64,000 nucleotides of DNA from SHAN690 sp040221375 (GTDB lineage Bacteria > Bacteroidota > Bacteroidia > Flavobacteriales_G > Salibacteraceae), in the NCBI GenBank assembly GCA_040221375.1, contig JAVKEP010000019.1, positions 1-64,000 on the forward strand, written 5' to 3'. Below are positions 33,074 to 41,433 of the stretch, piece by piece; positions within the stretch are counted from its first letter, which is position 1, and each line of letters opens with the position of its first letter. The notes under the pieces were generated by a model. It had not been told where the DNA came from, did not search any database, and saw only the letters and a program-made list of their open reading frames with translations. The translations under genes and the position numbers were made by a program.

Positions 33074-35823
33074 AATTTCGCCGATTCTATACCATTCTTC
33101 TCCTTTCGCTGCTTTTTACTGCGTGCCAAGACGAGGAGTCTGACCTCATGCCGAACGATCTCAGATGTGAATATTTGGTCAATCCGATGGCGGTAGATGC
33201 CATCCAGCCCAGGCTGACTTGGATTGTAGAAGGAGAGGGGCGCAAGCGGATGCAAACGGCTTACCGCATCCTTGTTGCGGAGTCGTTGGAAGCGTTGAAA
33301 GATGAGAATGGAGGTCTTTGGGATTCAGGTGTTGTTCCCTCTGACAATACGGTCAACGTTCCCTACGATGGAGGGGCCTTGACGTCTAATCAGGCGTGTT
33401 ATTGGAAGGTCATGGTTTGGGATGAGCGCGGACGGGCATCGCGCTGGAGTGAGCCTGCGAAGTGGCACATGGGTTTGCTGAATAAATCAGACTGGAGGGC
33501 AAATTGGATCGGACTCGATGTGGCCCACGATATGCCTCCTGCGCCAATAAAGCCTTGGGGAAACAACGGAAAAAACAAGCGTAAGAAAGTGTATCAACCC
33601 CTTCCATGCCCGCACTTTCGCAAAACATTTGAAGTGGAAGACGCGGTAGACGATGCCCGGATCCATGCAACCGCATTGGGCAATTACGAGCTCTTCATCA
33701 ACGGCCAGCGCGTTGGCGAGGATTATTTTACACCAGGCTGGACCGAGTACCGCAAGCGGGTGTACTACAATTCCTATGACGTGACTTCCTTGCTTCACAC
33801 AGGGACGAATACGATTGCTTTCATCCTAGCCGATGGTTGGTATGCAGGTAATGTAGCCGATATAGGACAACGGTACTACGGAAAGCATCCGAGGCTGAAG
33901 GCCCAGGTGCACATAACGTCAGGTACGAAAGAATTGTTGATTGGAACCGACCAAACCTGGAAGGCCAGCTACGGACCTCTGATGGAAGCAGATATGCAAG
34001 GGGGTGAAACCTATGATGCGCGGCGCGCAATGCCCGGCTGGAATGAAAGTGGATTTGATGATTCCAATTGGTTACCGGTAGTCGTCTCGGACTCGATGGA
34101 TCTTATGATCGGTGCCTACCCGGGCATTCCTGTCCGAAAGACCAGGGAAATGAATCCGGTAGCCGTCTTTGAGCAACGTCCAGGCGTGTTCATCGTTGAC
34201 ATGGGGCAAAATTTTGCGGGTTGGGCGCGAATTAGGGCGCGCGGAGAGCGCGGCGACTCGATTCAAATGCGGTTTGCAGAAAAGCTCAACAAAGACAGCT
34301 CCCTGCATACCAGGAACCTCAGGACTGCACGAGCTACCGATACCTACGTGCTTTCTGGAAACGGAGAGGAGGTCTGGGAACCGAGCTTTACGTATCACGG
34401 CTTTCAATACATTGAGGTCACGGGCTATCCAGGTACCTTGACCACAAAGGATATTCAAGGAATTGTTTTGCATTCCGACCTGCGAGAAGCCGGGAGCTTC
34501 ACTTGTTCCGACGAAGGCATTAACCGCATTCATCAGAACATCGTTTGGAGCCAACGGTCCAACTATTTTGAAGTTCCCACAGACTGTCCGCAGCGTGATG
34601 AGCGCATGGGGTGGACCGGCGATGCGCAACTCTTTATGCCCACGGCAGGATACAACATGGACATCGCTCCGTTCTTCAAAAAATGGATGGTAGACGTAGC
34701 CGACGGACAATTTGACGATGGACGATTCCCCAGTACGGCTCCGAGGGTTTTTTGGCGCGTGGCTGCAGGTTGGGGAGATGCGGGTGTCATTTGTCCGTGG
34801 TATATCTACGAAACGTACCAAGACAGCACCCTGCTCAGGTCGCTTTATCCCAACATGCAAGCATGGATGGAGTATTTAGAATCGAAGCACTTGGGGTACA
34901 TTAGTACAATGGACAGTTATGGGGATTGGCAAAACGTTGACAGTGAAACACCAATTGATTTAATCGCCACCGCTTACTTTAAACGAAGTGCTGATTTGAT
35001 GGCGAACATCGCCGCAGTATTGAAAAGCCCTGAAGATGTACGTCATTACGAATCGCTTTCTGACAGCATTGCGTACGCGTTTAGGAAACAGTTCATCGAC
35101 CATGATGGGCGCATTGAAGGCCACACACAAACGGCGTATTTGCTATCGTTGGCCTTTGACCTGGTACCGTCGTATCGCATGGCCGCGGTAGAAGGCAACC
35201 TGTTGGGGGCCTTTGAGAGCCGTTCAAACCGCTTATCGACGGGCATATTGGGTACGAGTCAGTTGCTGCCTGTATTGACGAGCATCGGTCGCTTGGATCT
35301 TGCTTATTCCTTGTTGCTCCAGGATGAATTTCCTTCTTGGGGCTATCAAATCAAGCAAGGGGCGACTACCGTTTGGGAGCGATGGGATAGCTATACGAGC
35401 GAAGATGGTTTCCACGAAGACAGCACCAACTCGTTGAATCACTACGCCTATGGTTCGATTGGTCAGTGGATGTATTCTACCATCGCGGGAATTGTACCGA
35501 CCGCCCCTGGATACCGCCGTTTTACCATCCATCCACGGCCGGGAGGCGGTCTTACGCATGCGAGTGCCTCACACCGATCGGTCCGGGGAATGATCAAGTC
35601 GTCTTGGGAAATTGAATCAGGCCGCTTTCTTTTGGACGTAGTGATTCCGCCCAATACGGTGGCTGAAGTCTACCTGCCATCAACCGACGTGCAGGCAATC
35701 ACAGAAGGCAATGTGCCCTTAATGGAAGTTAAGGAAGTGGAATTCTTGAAGCAAAGCGCGGGCAACACTTTACTCCGCGTAGGTTCTGGAAGTTATCGCT
35801 TTAGTGCGCCTTATGTCCTTTGA
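33070..35823 (+). CDS. GH78 alpha-L-rhamnosidase (lipoprotein)
   Basis: A 917-residue lipoprotein (LLFTACQDE lipobox) that removes terminal alpha-L-rhamnose from pectic or other glycans. N-terminal beta domains are followed by the six-hairpin catalytic barrel: PTDCPQRDERMGWTGDAQ carries the conserved acidic residues, and SLNHYAYGSIGQWMYSTIAG is the typical late motif. A C-terminal beta domain ends the protein. Its length is normal for the bacterial Rha78A/B group. The 3' end overlaps the convergent MFS gene by 23 bases. Confidence 0.94.
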   Translation: MKFRRFYTILLLSLLFTACQDEESDLMPNDLRCEYLVNPMAVDAIQPRLTWIVEGEGRKRMQTAYRILVAESLEALKDENGGLWDSGVVPSDNTVNVPYDGGALTSNQACYWKVMVWDERGRASRWSEPAKWHMGLLNKSDWRANWIGLDVAHDMPPAPIKPWGNNGKNKRKKVYQPLPCPHFRKTFEVEDAVDDARIHATALGNYELFINGQRVGEDYFTPGWTEYRKRVYYNSYDVTSLLHTGTNTIAFILADGWYAGNVADIGQRYYGKHPRLKAQVHITSGTKELLIGTDQTWKASYGPLMEADMQGGETYDARRAMPGWNESGFDDSNWLPVVVSDSMDLMIGAYPGIPVRKTREMNPVAVFEQRPGVFIVDMGQNFAGWARIRARGERGDSIQMRFAEKLNKDSSLHTRNLRTARATDTYVLSGNGEEVWEPSFTYHGFQYIEVTGYPGTLTTKDIQGIVLHSDLREAGSFTCSDEGINRIHQNIVWSQRSNYFEVPTDCPQRDERMGWTGDAQLFMPTAGYNMDIAPFFKKWMVDVADGQFDDGRFPSTAPRVFWRVAAGWGDAGVICPWYIYETYQDSTLLRSLYPNMQAWMEYLESKHLGYISTMDSYGDWQNVDSETPIDLIATAYFKRSADLMANIAAVLKSPEDVRHYESLSDSIAYAFRKQFIDHDGRIEGHTQTAYLLSLAFDLVPSYRMAAVEGNLLGAFESRSNRLSTGILGTSQLLPVLTSIGRLDLAYSLLLQDEFPSWGYQIKQGATTVWERWDSYTSEDGFHEDSTNSLNHYAYGSIGQWMYSTIAGIVPTAPGYRRFTIHPRPGGGLTHASASHRSVRGMIKSSWEIESGRFLLDVVIPPNTVAEVYLPSTDVQAITEGNVPLMEVKEVEFLKQSAGNTLLRVGSGSYRFSAPYVL

Positions 35824-37012
35824 GCGCATAAAATAAAACGTACCCGTAGCAAAGCAAGCCGATTGCAAAGGATGCTTGAACCCCTAAGCTATCGGCGAGC
35901 AAACCCTGTATGACTGGCACGATGGCGCCGCCTACGATCGCCATGACCAAGAGGCCCGAAGCCCTGCTGGTGTATTTGCCCAAACCCTTGATGGCGAGTG
36001 TGAAGATGTTAGGAAACATCACAGAATTGAAGAGTCCAACGCCTAGGATTGCGACCATGGCGATCGAACCCGAAGTGAACAAGGTCACAGCTACCAAGGC
36101 AAGGGCACCCAAGGCACTGATCGCGAGGAGCCGTTCGGTCTTCATCCGTTGCAACACGGCCGAACCGATGAAGCGTCCCACCATGGCGCCTCCCCAGTAA
36201 TACGATACATAGTGTCCGGCTATTTCTTCCGGCAAACCGGCAATGTGCGACTCACCGAAAAAATTGACCAAGAAACCGCCGATGGAGACTTCTATTCCGA
36301 CGTAAAGGAAAATTGCCAGCACGCCAAAGCTGAGGTTTCGATGCTGCCAGATCGTGCGGTTGACTGCATCCTTATCGTTCGCACTATGATGAATTTTGGG
36401 CAACTTGACCCATGCGAACAAGCCCGCGATCAAAAAGAGGGCTATGGCCAAGCCGATGTACGGAAGTTGTACCGCCTGGGCCCGCACGGCGAGATCTTCA
36501 GACTTATCGGTTAGGATGAGAAAGGTTCCAAACGCCGGTGCAATGGTATGGGCGAGCGAGTTGAAGCCCTGCGACAAATTGAGCCTGCTGGACGCTGTTT
36601 CCGGTGGACCTACGGCCGCGACGAACGGATTGGCGGCTACTTGGAGTACCGTAATGCCAGAGGCCATGATAAAAAGCGCAAGTAGAAAGAGGGGATAATA
36701 GACCAAGACGGACGCGGGATAAAATAGAAGGCAACCGAGTCCCATGACCACTAAACCGATGACGATGCCGCTGGAATAGCCCAACTTTTCGATGATCCGC
36801 CCGGCGGGAACCGACATGATGAAATAGGATCCGAAAAAACAGAACTGGACCAGCATCGCTTGCGTGTAATTGAGGTCAAAAACCGCTTTTAGGTGTGGAA
36901 TGAGAATGTCGTTCAAGGAGGTGATGAATCCCCACATGAAGAACAGCATGATCAGCAGGATAAATGCCGATCGAAAGGCCGCTTTAGCGGTGGACGGGGA
37001 TTGGGTAGGCAC
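35801..37012 (-). CDS. FucP-like MFS sugar:H+ symporter
   Basis: A 403-residue 12-helix major facilitator of the fucose permease branch (FucP). Recognisable parts are FMWGFITSLNDILIPHLKAV, FDLNYTQAMLVQFCFFGSYF and GVLAIFLYVGIEVSIGGFLVNFFGES. Likely substrates are fucose, rhamnose or galactose. The start is GTG at 37012; TATCTTGC lies just upstream on the same strand, so the message may be nearly leaderless. It converges with GH78, a natural partner that frees rhamnose, but runs from its own promoter. Confidence 0.9.
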   Translation of the reverse strand: MPTQSPSTAKAAFRSAFILLIMLFFMWGFITSLNDILIPHLKAVFDLNYTQAMLVQFCFFGSYFIMSVPAGRIIEKLGYSSGIVIGLVVMGLGCLLFYPASVLVYYPLFLLALFIMASGITVLQVAANPFVAAVGPPETASSRLNLSQGFNSLAHTIAPAFGTFLILTDKSEDLAVRAQAVQLPYIGLAIALFLIAGLFAWVKLPKIHHSANDKDAVNRTIWQHRNLSFGVLAIFLYVGIEVSIGGFLVNFFGESHIAGLPEEIAGHYVSYYWGGAMVGRFIGSAVLQRMKTERLLAISALGALALVAVTLFTSGSIAMVAILGVGLFNSVMFPNIFTLAIKGLGKYTSRASGLLVMAIVGGAIVPVIQGLLADSLGVQASFAIGLLCYGYVLFYALKGHKAH

Positions 37013-37119
37013 GGGGGCAAGATATCAAAAGGTGCCGAACTTTGATCGACAATTTCGCGGAGCTATTTCGTGCAATGGCACAATCGTTTTACTTTCACAA
37101 GCGAGATATTACCGACAAA

Positions 37120-37710
37120 ATGAATCCCATGAATCCAGCCGTTGACTTCTTCTTTGCTAAAGACACGCAATGGAAGCCGGCCTACGGCATACTGCGGCAA
37201 ATCATGCTGGAATGCGGCTTGAATGAGGCATTGAAATGGGGCGTTCCGTGCTACACCTTCCGAAACGGAAATATTGTGCTGATCCACGGATTCAAGCATT
37301 ATTGCGCACTGCTATTTACCAAAGGAGCCTTGCTCAACGATGTGGAAGGACTGTTGGTTCAGCAAACCGAAAATGTACAGGCGGCTAGGCAAATTCGGTT
37401 TACAAGCGCCGAAGATGTGGCCGCTAAGCGGGCGATTATCAAAGCATACACTTTTGAAGCCATGGAAGTGGAAAAAGCGGGTTTGAAAGTGCCGATGAAG
37501 AAGACCGAGGCGTTTAACATGCCGGAAGAATTGAGTGCAGCGTTGCGAGAAAATGCCGCATTAAAATCGGCGTTTGAGTCGCTGACCCCTGGGAGGCAGC
37601 GCGCCTATATCCTTCATGTTGGACAAGCTAAACAAGCGAAGACCCGCATCGCGCGCATCGAAAAATTCACTCCTCACATTTTGCGCGGCAAGGGCTTGAA
37701 CGACCTATGA
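37120..37710 (+). CDS. YdeI/OmpD-associated DUF1801-type protein, copy 1
   Basis: A 196-residue cytosolic protein of the YdeI-like DUF1801 family: GILRQIMLECGLNEALKWGV, PCYTFRNGNIVLIHGFKHYC, GRQRAYILHVGQAKQAKTRI. The start at 37120 (MNPMNPAVDFF) is used; upstream sequence is T-rich and not conserved. The family has an OmpD-association annotation in enterobacteria, but its role in Bacteroidota is unknown. The stop overlaps the start of a paralogous gene by ATGA, so the pair is an operon from tandem duplication. Confidence 0.85.
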   Translation: MNPMNPAVDFFFAKDTQWKPAYGILRQIMLECGLNEALKWGVPCYTFRNGNIVLIHGFKHYCALLFTKGALLNDVEGLLVQQTENVQAARQIRFTSAEDVAAKRAIIKAYTFEAMEVEKAGLKVPMKKTEAFNMPEELSAALRENAALKSAFESLTPGRQRAYILHVGQAKQAKTRIARIEKFTPHILRGKGLNDL

Positions 37711-38339
37711 ACGGCATGAATCCGGAAATAGACGCATATTTTGTCAACGGCTGTGGTCGATGCCCGTTGGGGGGAACGCCCGATTGCAAAGCGCCGAAGT
37801 GGAATGAAGAGATGAAGGAGCTTCGTAAGATTGTACTCTCCTGTGGTTTGGAAGAAGAGCTGAAATGGAGCGTACCGTGCTATACCCTTCAAGGTAAAAA
37901 TGTCGCGATTATAAGTGCGTTCAAAGCCTATGCGTCGCTGAGTTTTTTCAAAGGAAGCTTGCTGAAGGACAAACATGGCTTGCTTGAGCGCCCGGGCGAA
38001 CATACCCAAGCGGCTCGGTTCATTCGTTTTGAATCGGTTGGCAGAATCGCGGCACTTGCACCCGTGCTTAGGACGTACATTTTTGAAGCGATCGAGCTGG
38101 AAGAGAACGGGGTAAAGGTGCCGTTGAACGACAGTAGCGACCACGCCGTTCCCGAGGAATTGGCGGAGGTATTGAATGAAAATCCAGTGTTGCGAGCAGC
38201 TTTTGACGCTTTGACGCCGGGGAGGCGACGGGGTTATTTACTGCACATTGCACAAGCGAAGCAGTCTTCCACACGGGTTGCAAGAATTGAGAAGTGCATC
38301 CCTAACATTCTGCGCGGCAAGGGCTTGCAAGATCGATAA
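37707..38339 (+). CDS. YdeI/OmpD-associated DUF1801-type protein, copy 2
   Basis: A 210-residue paralogue of the preceding protein; the same motifs occur (ELRKIVLSCGLEEELKWSVP, PGRRRGYLLHIAQAKQ, RIEKCIPNILRGKGL). The N-terminus differs by an insert NGCGRCPLGGTPDCK with three cysteines absent from copy 1. In related proteins such a segment with CGRC spacing has been seen, which could bind metal. The ATGA overlap with copy 1 shows coupling. Function is unknown. Confidence 0.85.
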   Translation: MNGMNPEIDAYFVNGCGRCPLGGTPDCKAPKWNEEMKELRKIVLSCGLEEELKWSVPCYTLQGKNVAIISAFKAYASLSFFKGSLLKDKHGLLERPGEHTQAARFIRFESVGRIAALAPVLRTYIFEAIELEENGVKVPLNDSSDHAVPEELAEVLNENPVLRAAFDALTPGRRRGYLLHIAQAKQSSTRVARIEKCIPNILRGKGLQDR

Positions 38340-38434
38340 AGCGTGCTCAGGTGATTTCTAGTAGGAGAGCGTAAAGGCAAAAGTGTCCGAATCATCAGGA
38401 ACGAACGGTTACTCCAGCAAATCAATGATGCCGA

Positions 38435-39307
38435 TTACTGTGGCTTAGCGTCCGACGAGAGCGGTAGGTTGATGTCCGAGCTACGAAAGTGAACGTCGCG
38501 TTGTGGGAATGGAATTTCGATGCCTTCTTCCTTGAATCGTCTGAACACTTCAAATCGCATATCGCTCATGATGTTCTCAATCCGGAAGGTATCTGGACTG
38601 TAAAACAGCATTTCGAAATCCAAGGAAGAATCTCCGAAACCGTTGAACCTCACCGCGGGACCTTTGTCCTTTGACTTGATCACTCCTTTTTTCGCCTTCA
38701 TGATTTCAAGCAGTATGTCTCTCACTTTGGCGGGGTCGCTTTTGTAGGACACACCGATTTCAATTCTGAACCGGGTGATCTTGTGTTGATGGCTCCAATT
38801 GATCACTTTTTCGTTGATGAAAACGTGGTTGGGGATGATGACCATGATGTCATCTCGGGTCTCCACTTTAGACGTGCGGAGATTGATTTCACGTACCATG
38901 CACACCAATCCATCCACTTCGAGGATATCGTCTATTTGCACGCTGCCTTCAAAGAGGAGGAACATGCCGCTGACGATGTCATTGAATATCTGCTGAATGC
39001 CCAACCCCAATCCTACGAGCAAAGCCGCAGACCCTGCCAGTAAGAGATTGAGTTGAATGCCAAGCGTCTGCATGCACAGAACGATGCTCACCACCCAGAC
39101 TAAGTACCGTATGATCAGGAAAATGCTATGCCTCCTTCCACCGTCAGACGGCAGGCCTTTGCTCGGTTTTACAATCGAGCGCTTTACGATCTTCAAAGAC
39201 AGGTACGTACCCAGTAAGATCACTGCGACCAATCCAATCGTAAAGACCGTGATCTGATAATCTTCAAGGTCGAGGAGTTTGAAGTTTAATATTTCGCGCA
39301 TCGACAT
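38435..39307 (-). CDS. MscS-family mechanosensitive channel
   Basis: A 290-residue inner-membrane channel that opens at high membrane tension to release solutes. Three N-terminal helices (about 18-38, 68-86, 90-112) end in the pore helix LLAGSAALLVGLGLGIQQIF with the Gly/Ala pattern of MscS, followed by the beta domain (SVQIDDILEVDGLVCMVREI) and C-terminal vestibule. The C-terminal tail is short. It is a stand-alone gene; osmotic regulation is general knowledge of the family. Confidence 0.93.
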   Translation of the reverse strand: MSMREILNFKLLDLEDYQITVFTIGLVAVILLGTYLSLKIVKRSIVKPSKGLPSDGGRRHSIFLIIRYLVWVVSIVLCMQTLGIQLNLLLAGSAALLVGLGLGIQQIFNDIVSGMFLLFEGSVQIDDILEVDGLVCMVREINLRTSKVETRDDIMVIIPNHVFINEKVINWSHQHKITRFRIEIGVSYKSDPAKVRDILLEIMKAKKGVIKSKDKGPAVRFNGFGDSSLDFEMLFYSPDTFRIENIMSDMRFEVFRRFKEEGIEIPFPQRDVHFRSSDINLPLSSDAKPQ

Positions 39308-39568
39308 AGGGCGGACTGGTTAGGGTCGAAGCGCTCTGTGAGCTTCAACAGTAGGGTTTATGTAATCACACCTTAGAAGGACAATGGTTTACTACGCCTC
39401 CGCACGATGCCATCCCTTCGATCATTCCACTGACAAATATCACCATTGCACTGAATAAACGATGCAGATTTATCATCGAGGTGTAGAGTACTTATTCGCA
39501 ATTCACTGGTAGTGGGCAAGTTATATTCTATAGGTTAGAGGAGTGTGTAATGCTTCAGGCAAGAATGT

Positions 39569-40246
39569 TCAATGCCCCAAACGAAGAGATGCACCCGCCA
39601 TGAGCATGATGACATGCCTTGGCACCCTAGAACGAGTGGGTCGAATGGCATTGTGCGAGAAGCTGAAGAATATTCGGTCAATCCACCGTGAATGGGACGG
39701 TTTCCAATAGGGTGAAAGCTCGCTAAAGGCGACGACGGGTCTTAGTTTATCAACAACATCATATTGTCGATGGTTGAAAACGTAGCCAAGCTTGAAGCCT
39801 GCGCGAAGGCCGATACTATTGTTACGAGCATCGACTTCGTATGCCGCTGACAAACCAACGGCCATGGCATGGAACCGTTCGAATCCTTCGAGTGAAAAAA
39901 GCACCGAATCTCGAAAAAATTGAAGATTTCCGTAAGGACGGCCTCGGAATGAGAGGTAGCTACAAGAGGCGCCCGCTAAAAAGTGGCTGGTACTATTTTG
40001 GAACAGCGCGCGATCTAGGTGCAGTCCAATGTCACAAGCAAATCGGGGGTGGAGGTCATTTCTGTGGTGCCAAACATTTTGGAGAGAACCACCCCGAAAT
40101 GAATTCAGTCCACTGTTGATGTAAGCACTGAACCGCCACTTCTCGGCTTCCTCAACCGAGTCGATTACTGTCACCATGCGAGACCAAGCGTTAAATGTCA
40201 AACAAGCGAACGAAAGCGTTAATAGCTAGGCCTTCCACTTCTCCAT
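39569..40246 (-). pseudogene. Outer-membrane-like gene with in-frame TAG in the signal peptide
   Basis: From the ATG at 40246 the reading frame is MEKWKA, then TAG (40228-40226), then LLTLSFACLTFNAWS and an ordinary open frame to 39569. The first piece plus the hydrophobic stretch would be a textbook signal peptide, so the amber codon breaks the gene at its start. The body resembles a small PorT-like outer-membrane beta barrel (ending HVIMLMAGASLRLGH). A promoter-like TTAATTTG lies 6 bases before the ATG. A TTG start at 40201 would remove most of the signal. Either a pseudogene, a sequencing error, or read-through; TAG is a normal stop elsewhere in the window. Confidence 0.6.
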
Positions 40247-40424
40247 ACCGATCAAATTAAGACATTATAATTTAATCGGAACCTGAATTCGAAGAACGTG
40301 TAAATGGCCCTCCTCGTAAGAGAATTACATCGAAGCAATCAGTTGTTGTAGGAGATAGCAAACCCATACGATATCGGCGTGAAAGGCTTATCTTTTGGGA
40401 GATTACCAGCTTAGCTTTAAACAC

Positions 40425-40985
40425 ATGAAACTATACATCAAATACATGGTCAGCATGCGCTGCAAAGCCCTTGTGAAGGAAGAGTTGGTAAAGCTTGGGA
40501 TCAACTTTGTGATTGTAGACCTTGGCATGATTGAGATTTTGGAAGACATCACCGCCGAACAACGGATGCAGTTGAAGGCAAACCTACTGACTTCGGGCCT
40601 TGAGTTGATGGACGATAAGCGCAGCATTTTGATCGAGAGGATCAAAATAGTCATCATCGAGATGATCCACTATTCCGAAGAGTTGCCAAAAGTCAATTAC
40701 TCCGATTACATCAGCGAAAAACTGGGCTTGGACTACACGTACCTCTCTAACATTTTTTCAGAAGTCAAGGGAACCACCATTCAGCAGTACATCATCTTTC
40801 ATAAGATAGAACGGGTCAAAGAACTCTTGCTGTATGACGAGCTCAATCTAACAGAAATATCATACAGACTGCACTACAGCAGTGTGGCACATCTGTCCAA
40901 CCAATTCAAAAAAGTCACTGGCTTGTCGCCAACCTTTTTCAAGCAGCTAAAGCAGAAGCGGCAAGAAAACTTGGAAGACCTGTGA
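40425..40985 (+). CDS. AraC-type regulator with HMA-like N-terminal domain
   Basis: A 186-residue protein (start MKLYIKYMVSMRCKALVKEE). The C-terminal part is an AraC DNA-binding domain with two helix-turn-helices (IQQYIIFHKIERVKELLLYD, then LTEISYRLHYSSVAHLSNQF). The N-terminus resembles a short heavy-metal-associated domain; in many related Bacteroidota proteins, from memory, the loop reads MVCxRC, whereas here it is MVSMRC, so the first cysteine is replaced by Ser. The effector is unknown. The ATG at 40425 is preferred over an upstream start that would cover the promoter. Confidence 0.87.
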   Translation: MKLYIKYMVSMRCKALVKEELVKLGINFVIVDLGMIEILEDITAEQRMQLKANLLTSGLELMDDKRSILIERIKIVIIEMIHYSEELPKVNYSDYISEKLGLDYTYLSNIFSEVKGTTIQQYIIFHKIERVKELLLYDELNLTEISYRLHYSSVAHLSNQFKKVTGLSPTFFKQLKQKRQENLEDL

Positions 40986-41068
40986 ATTATGCAAATTCTC
41001 CTTCTGCACGTGTAATTAATCCTTCGTGCTACGAAACGACCTTAGCCTTACACATAATACCCATTACC

Positions 41069-41191
41069 ATGTCGAGGGAAAAAGAAGGAAAGCAGAAGTC
41101 GGACAAGACCGCACCGGCGAAGAACCTGATGGAAAAGCGGGCGGCGAAAGCGGCTAAAAAGGAAGCTAAACGAAACGAGCATACCCTCTGA
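41069..41191 (+). CDS. Small Lys-rich protein
   Basis: A 40-residue basic protein, MSREKEGKQKSDKTAPAKNL then a MEKRAAKAAKKEAKR stretch ending NEHTL. Very similar small basic proteins (KSDKTAPAK-type) occur, from memory, in Bacteroidota and are unnamed. It lies 83 bases after the AraC-type gene on the same strand and may share its transcript. The composition would suit nucleic-acid binding, but this is inference; coding status is moderately certain. Confidence 0.5.
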   Translation: MSREKEGKQKSDKTAPAKNLMEKRAAKAAKKEAKRNEHTL

Positions 41192-41412
41192 CGAAGGGCC
41201 TTGGCAATCGCCCTTCACGCGAACGCCGAGCATCCTCTCGCGTGGTTATAAATCTTGATTCGCACTCCAGTTCACTGTATGAAAGGCTTGATGTTCCATC
41301 TGGAGCGAGCGATGAGGTGGCCATTTGTGCCGGGTGTCTGAGCTTGATTTTCTACACGCCGGATAGACCGAGTTTCCGTTTTATTCACATGGTGGATGCA
41401 TGTGTTATGCGC

Positions 41413-41420
41413 TAACTTTG
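41413..41420 (+). promoter_or_regulatory. Promoter -7 box of the YitT gene
   Basis: TAACTTTG, exact TAnnTTTG, ends 13 bases before the ATG at 41434. Confidence 0.6.
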
Positions 41421-41433
41421 GCACCAAAACAAG

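Noticed and set aside
34072..34860. Minus-strand open frame of about 260 codons inside the GH78 gene
   Set aside because: It lies opposite an unmistakable GH78 catalytic domain; no motif is visible in the translated product.
30149..35823. SusC/SusD-type polysaccharide utilisation locus
   Set aside because: No TonB-dependent receptor or SusD-like lipoprotein is in the cluster; the lipoproteins are CBM9-like and GH78.
40199..40246. Pyrrolysine or other recoding of the TAG codon
   Set aside because: TAG ends several normal genes here (VWA gene, ruvX, def), and no recoding element or pyl gene is visible; a nonsense mutation or error is simpler.
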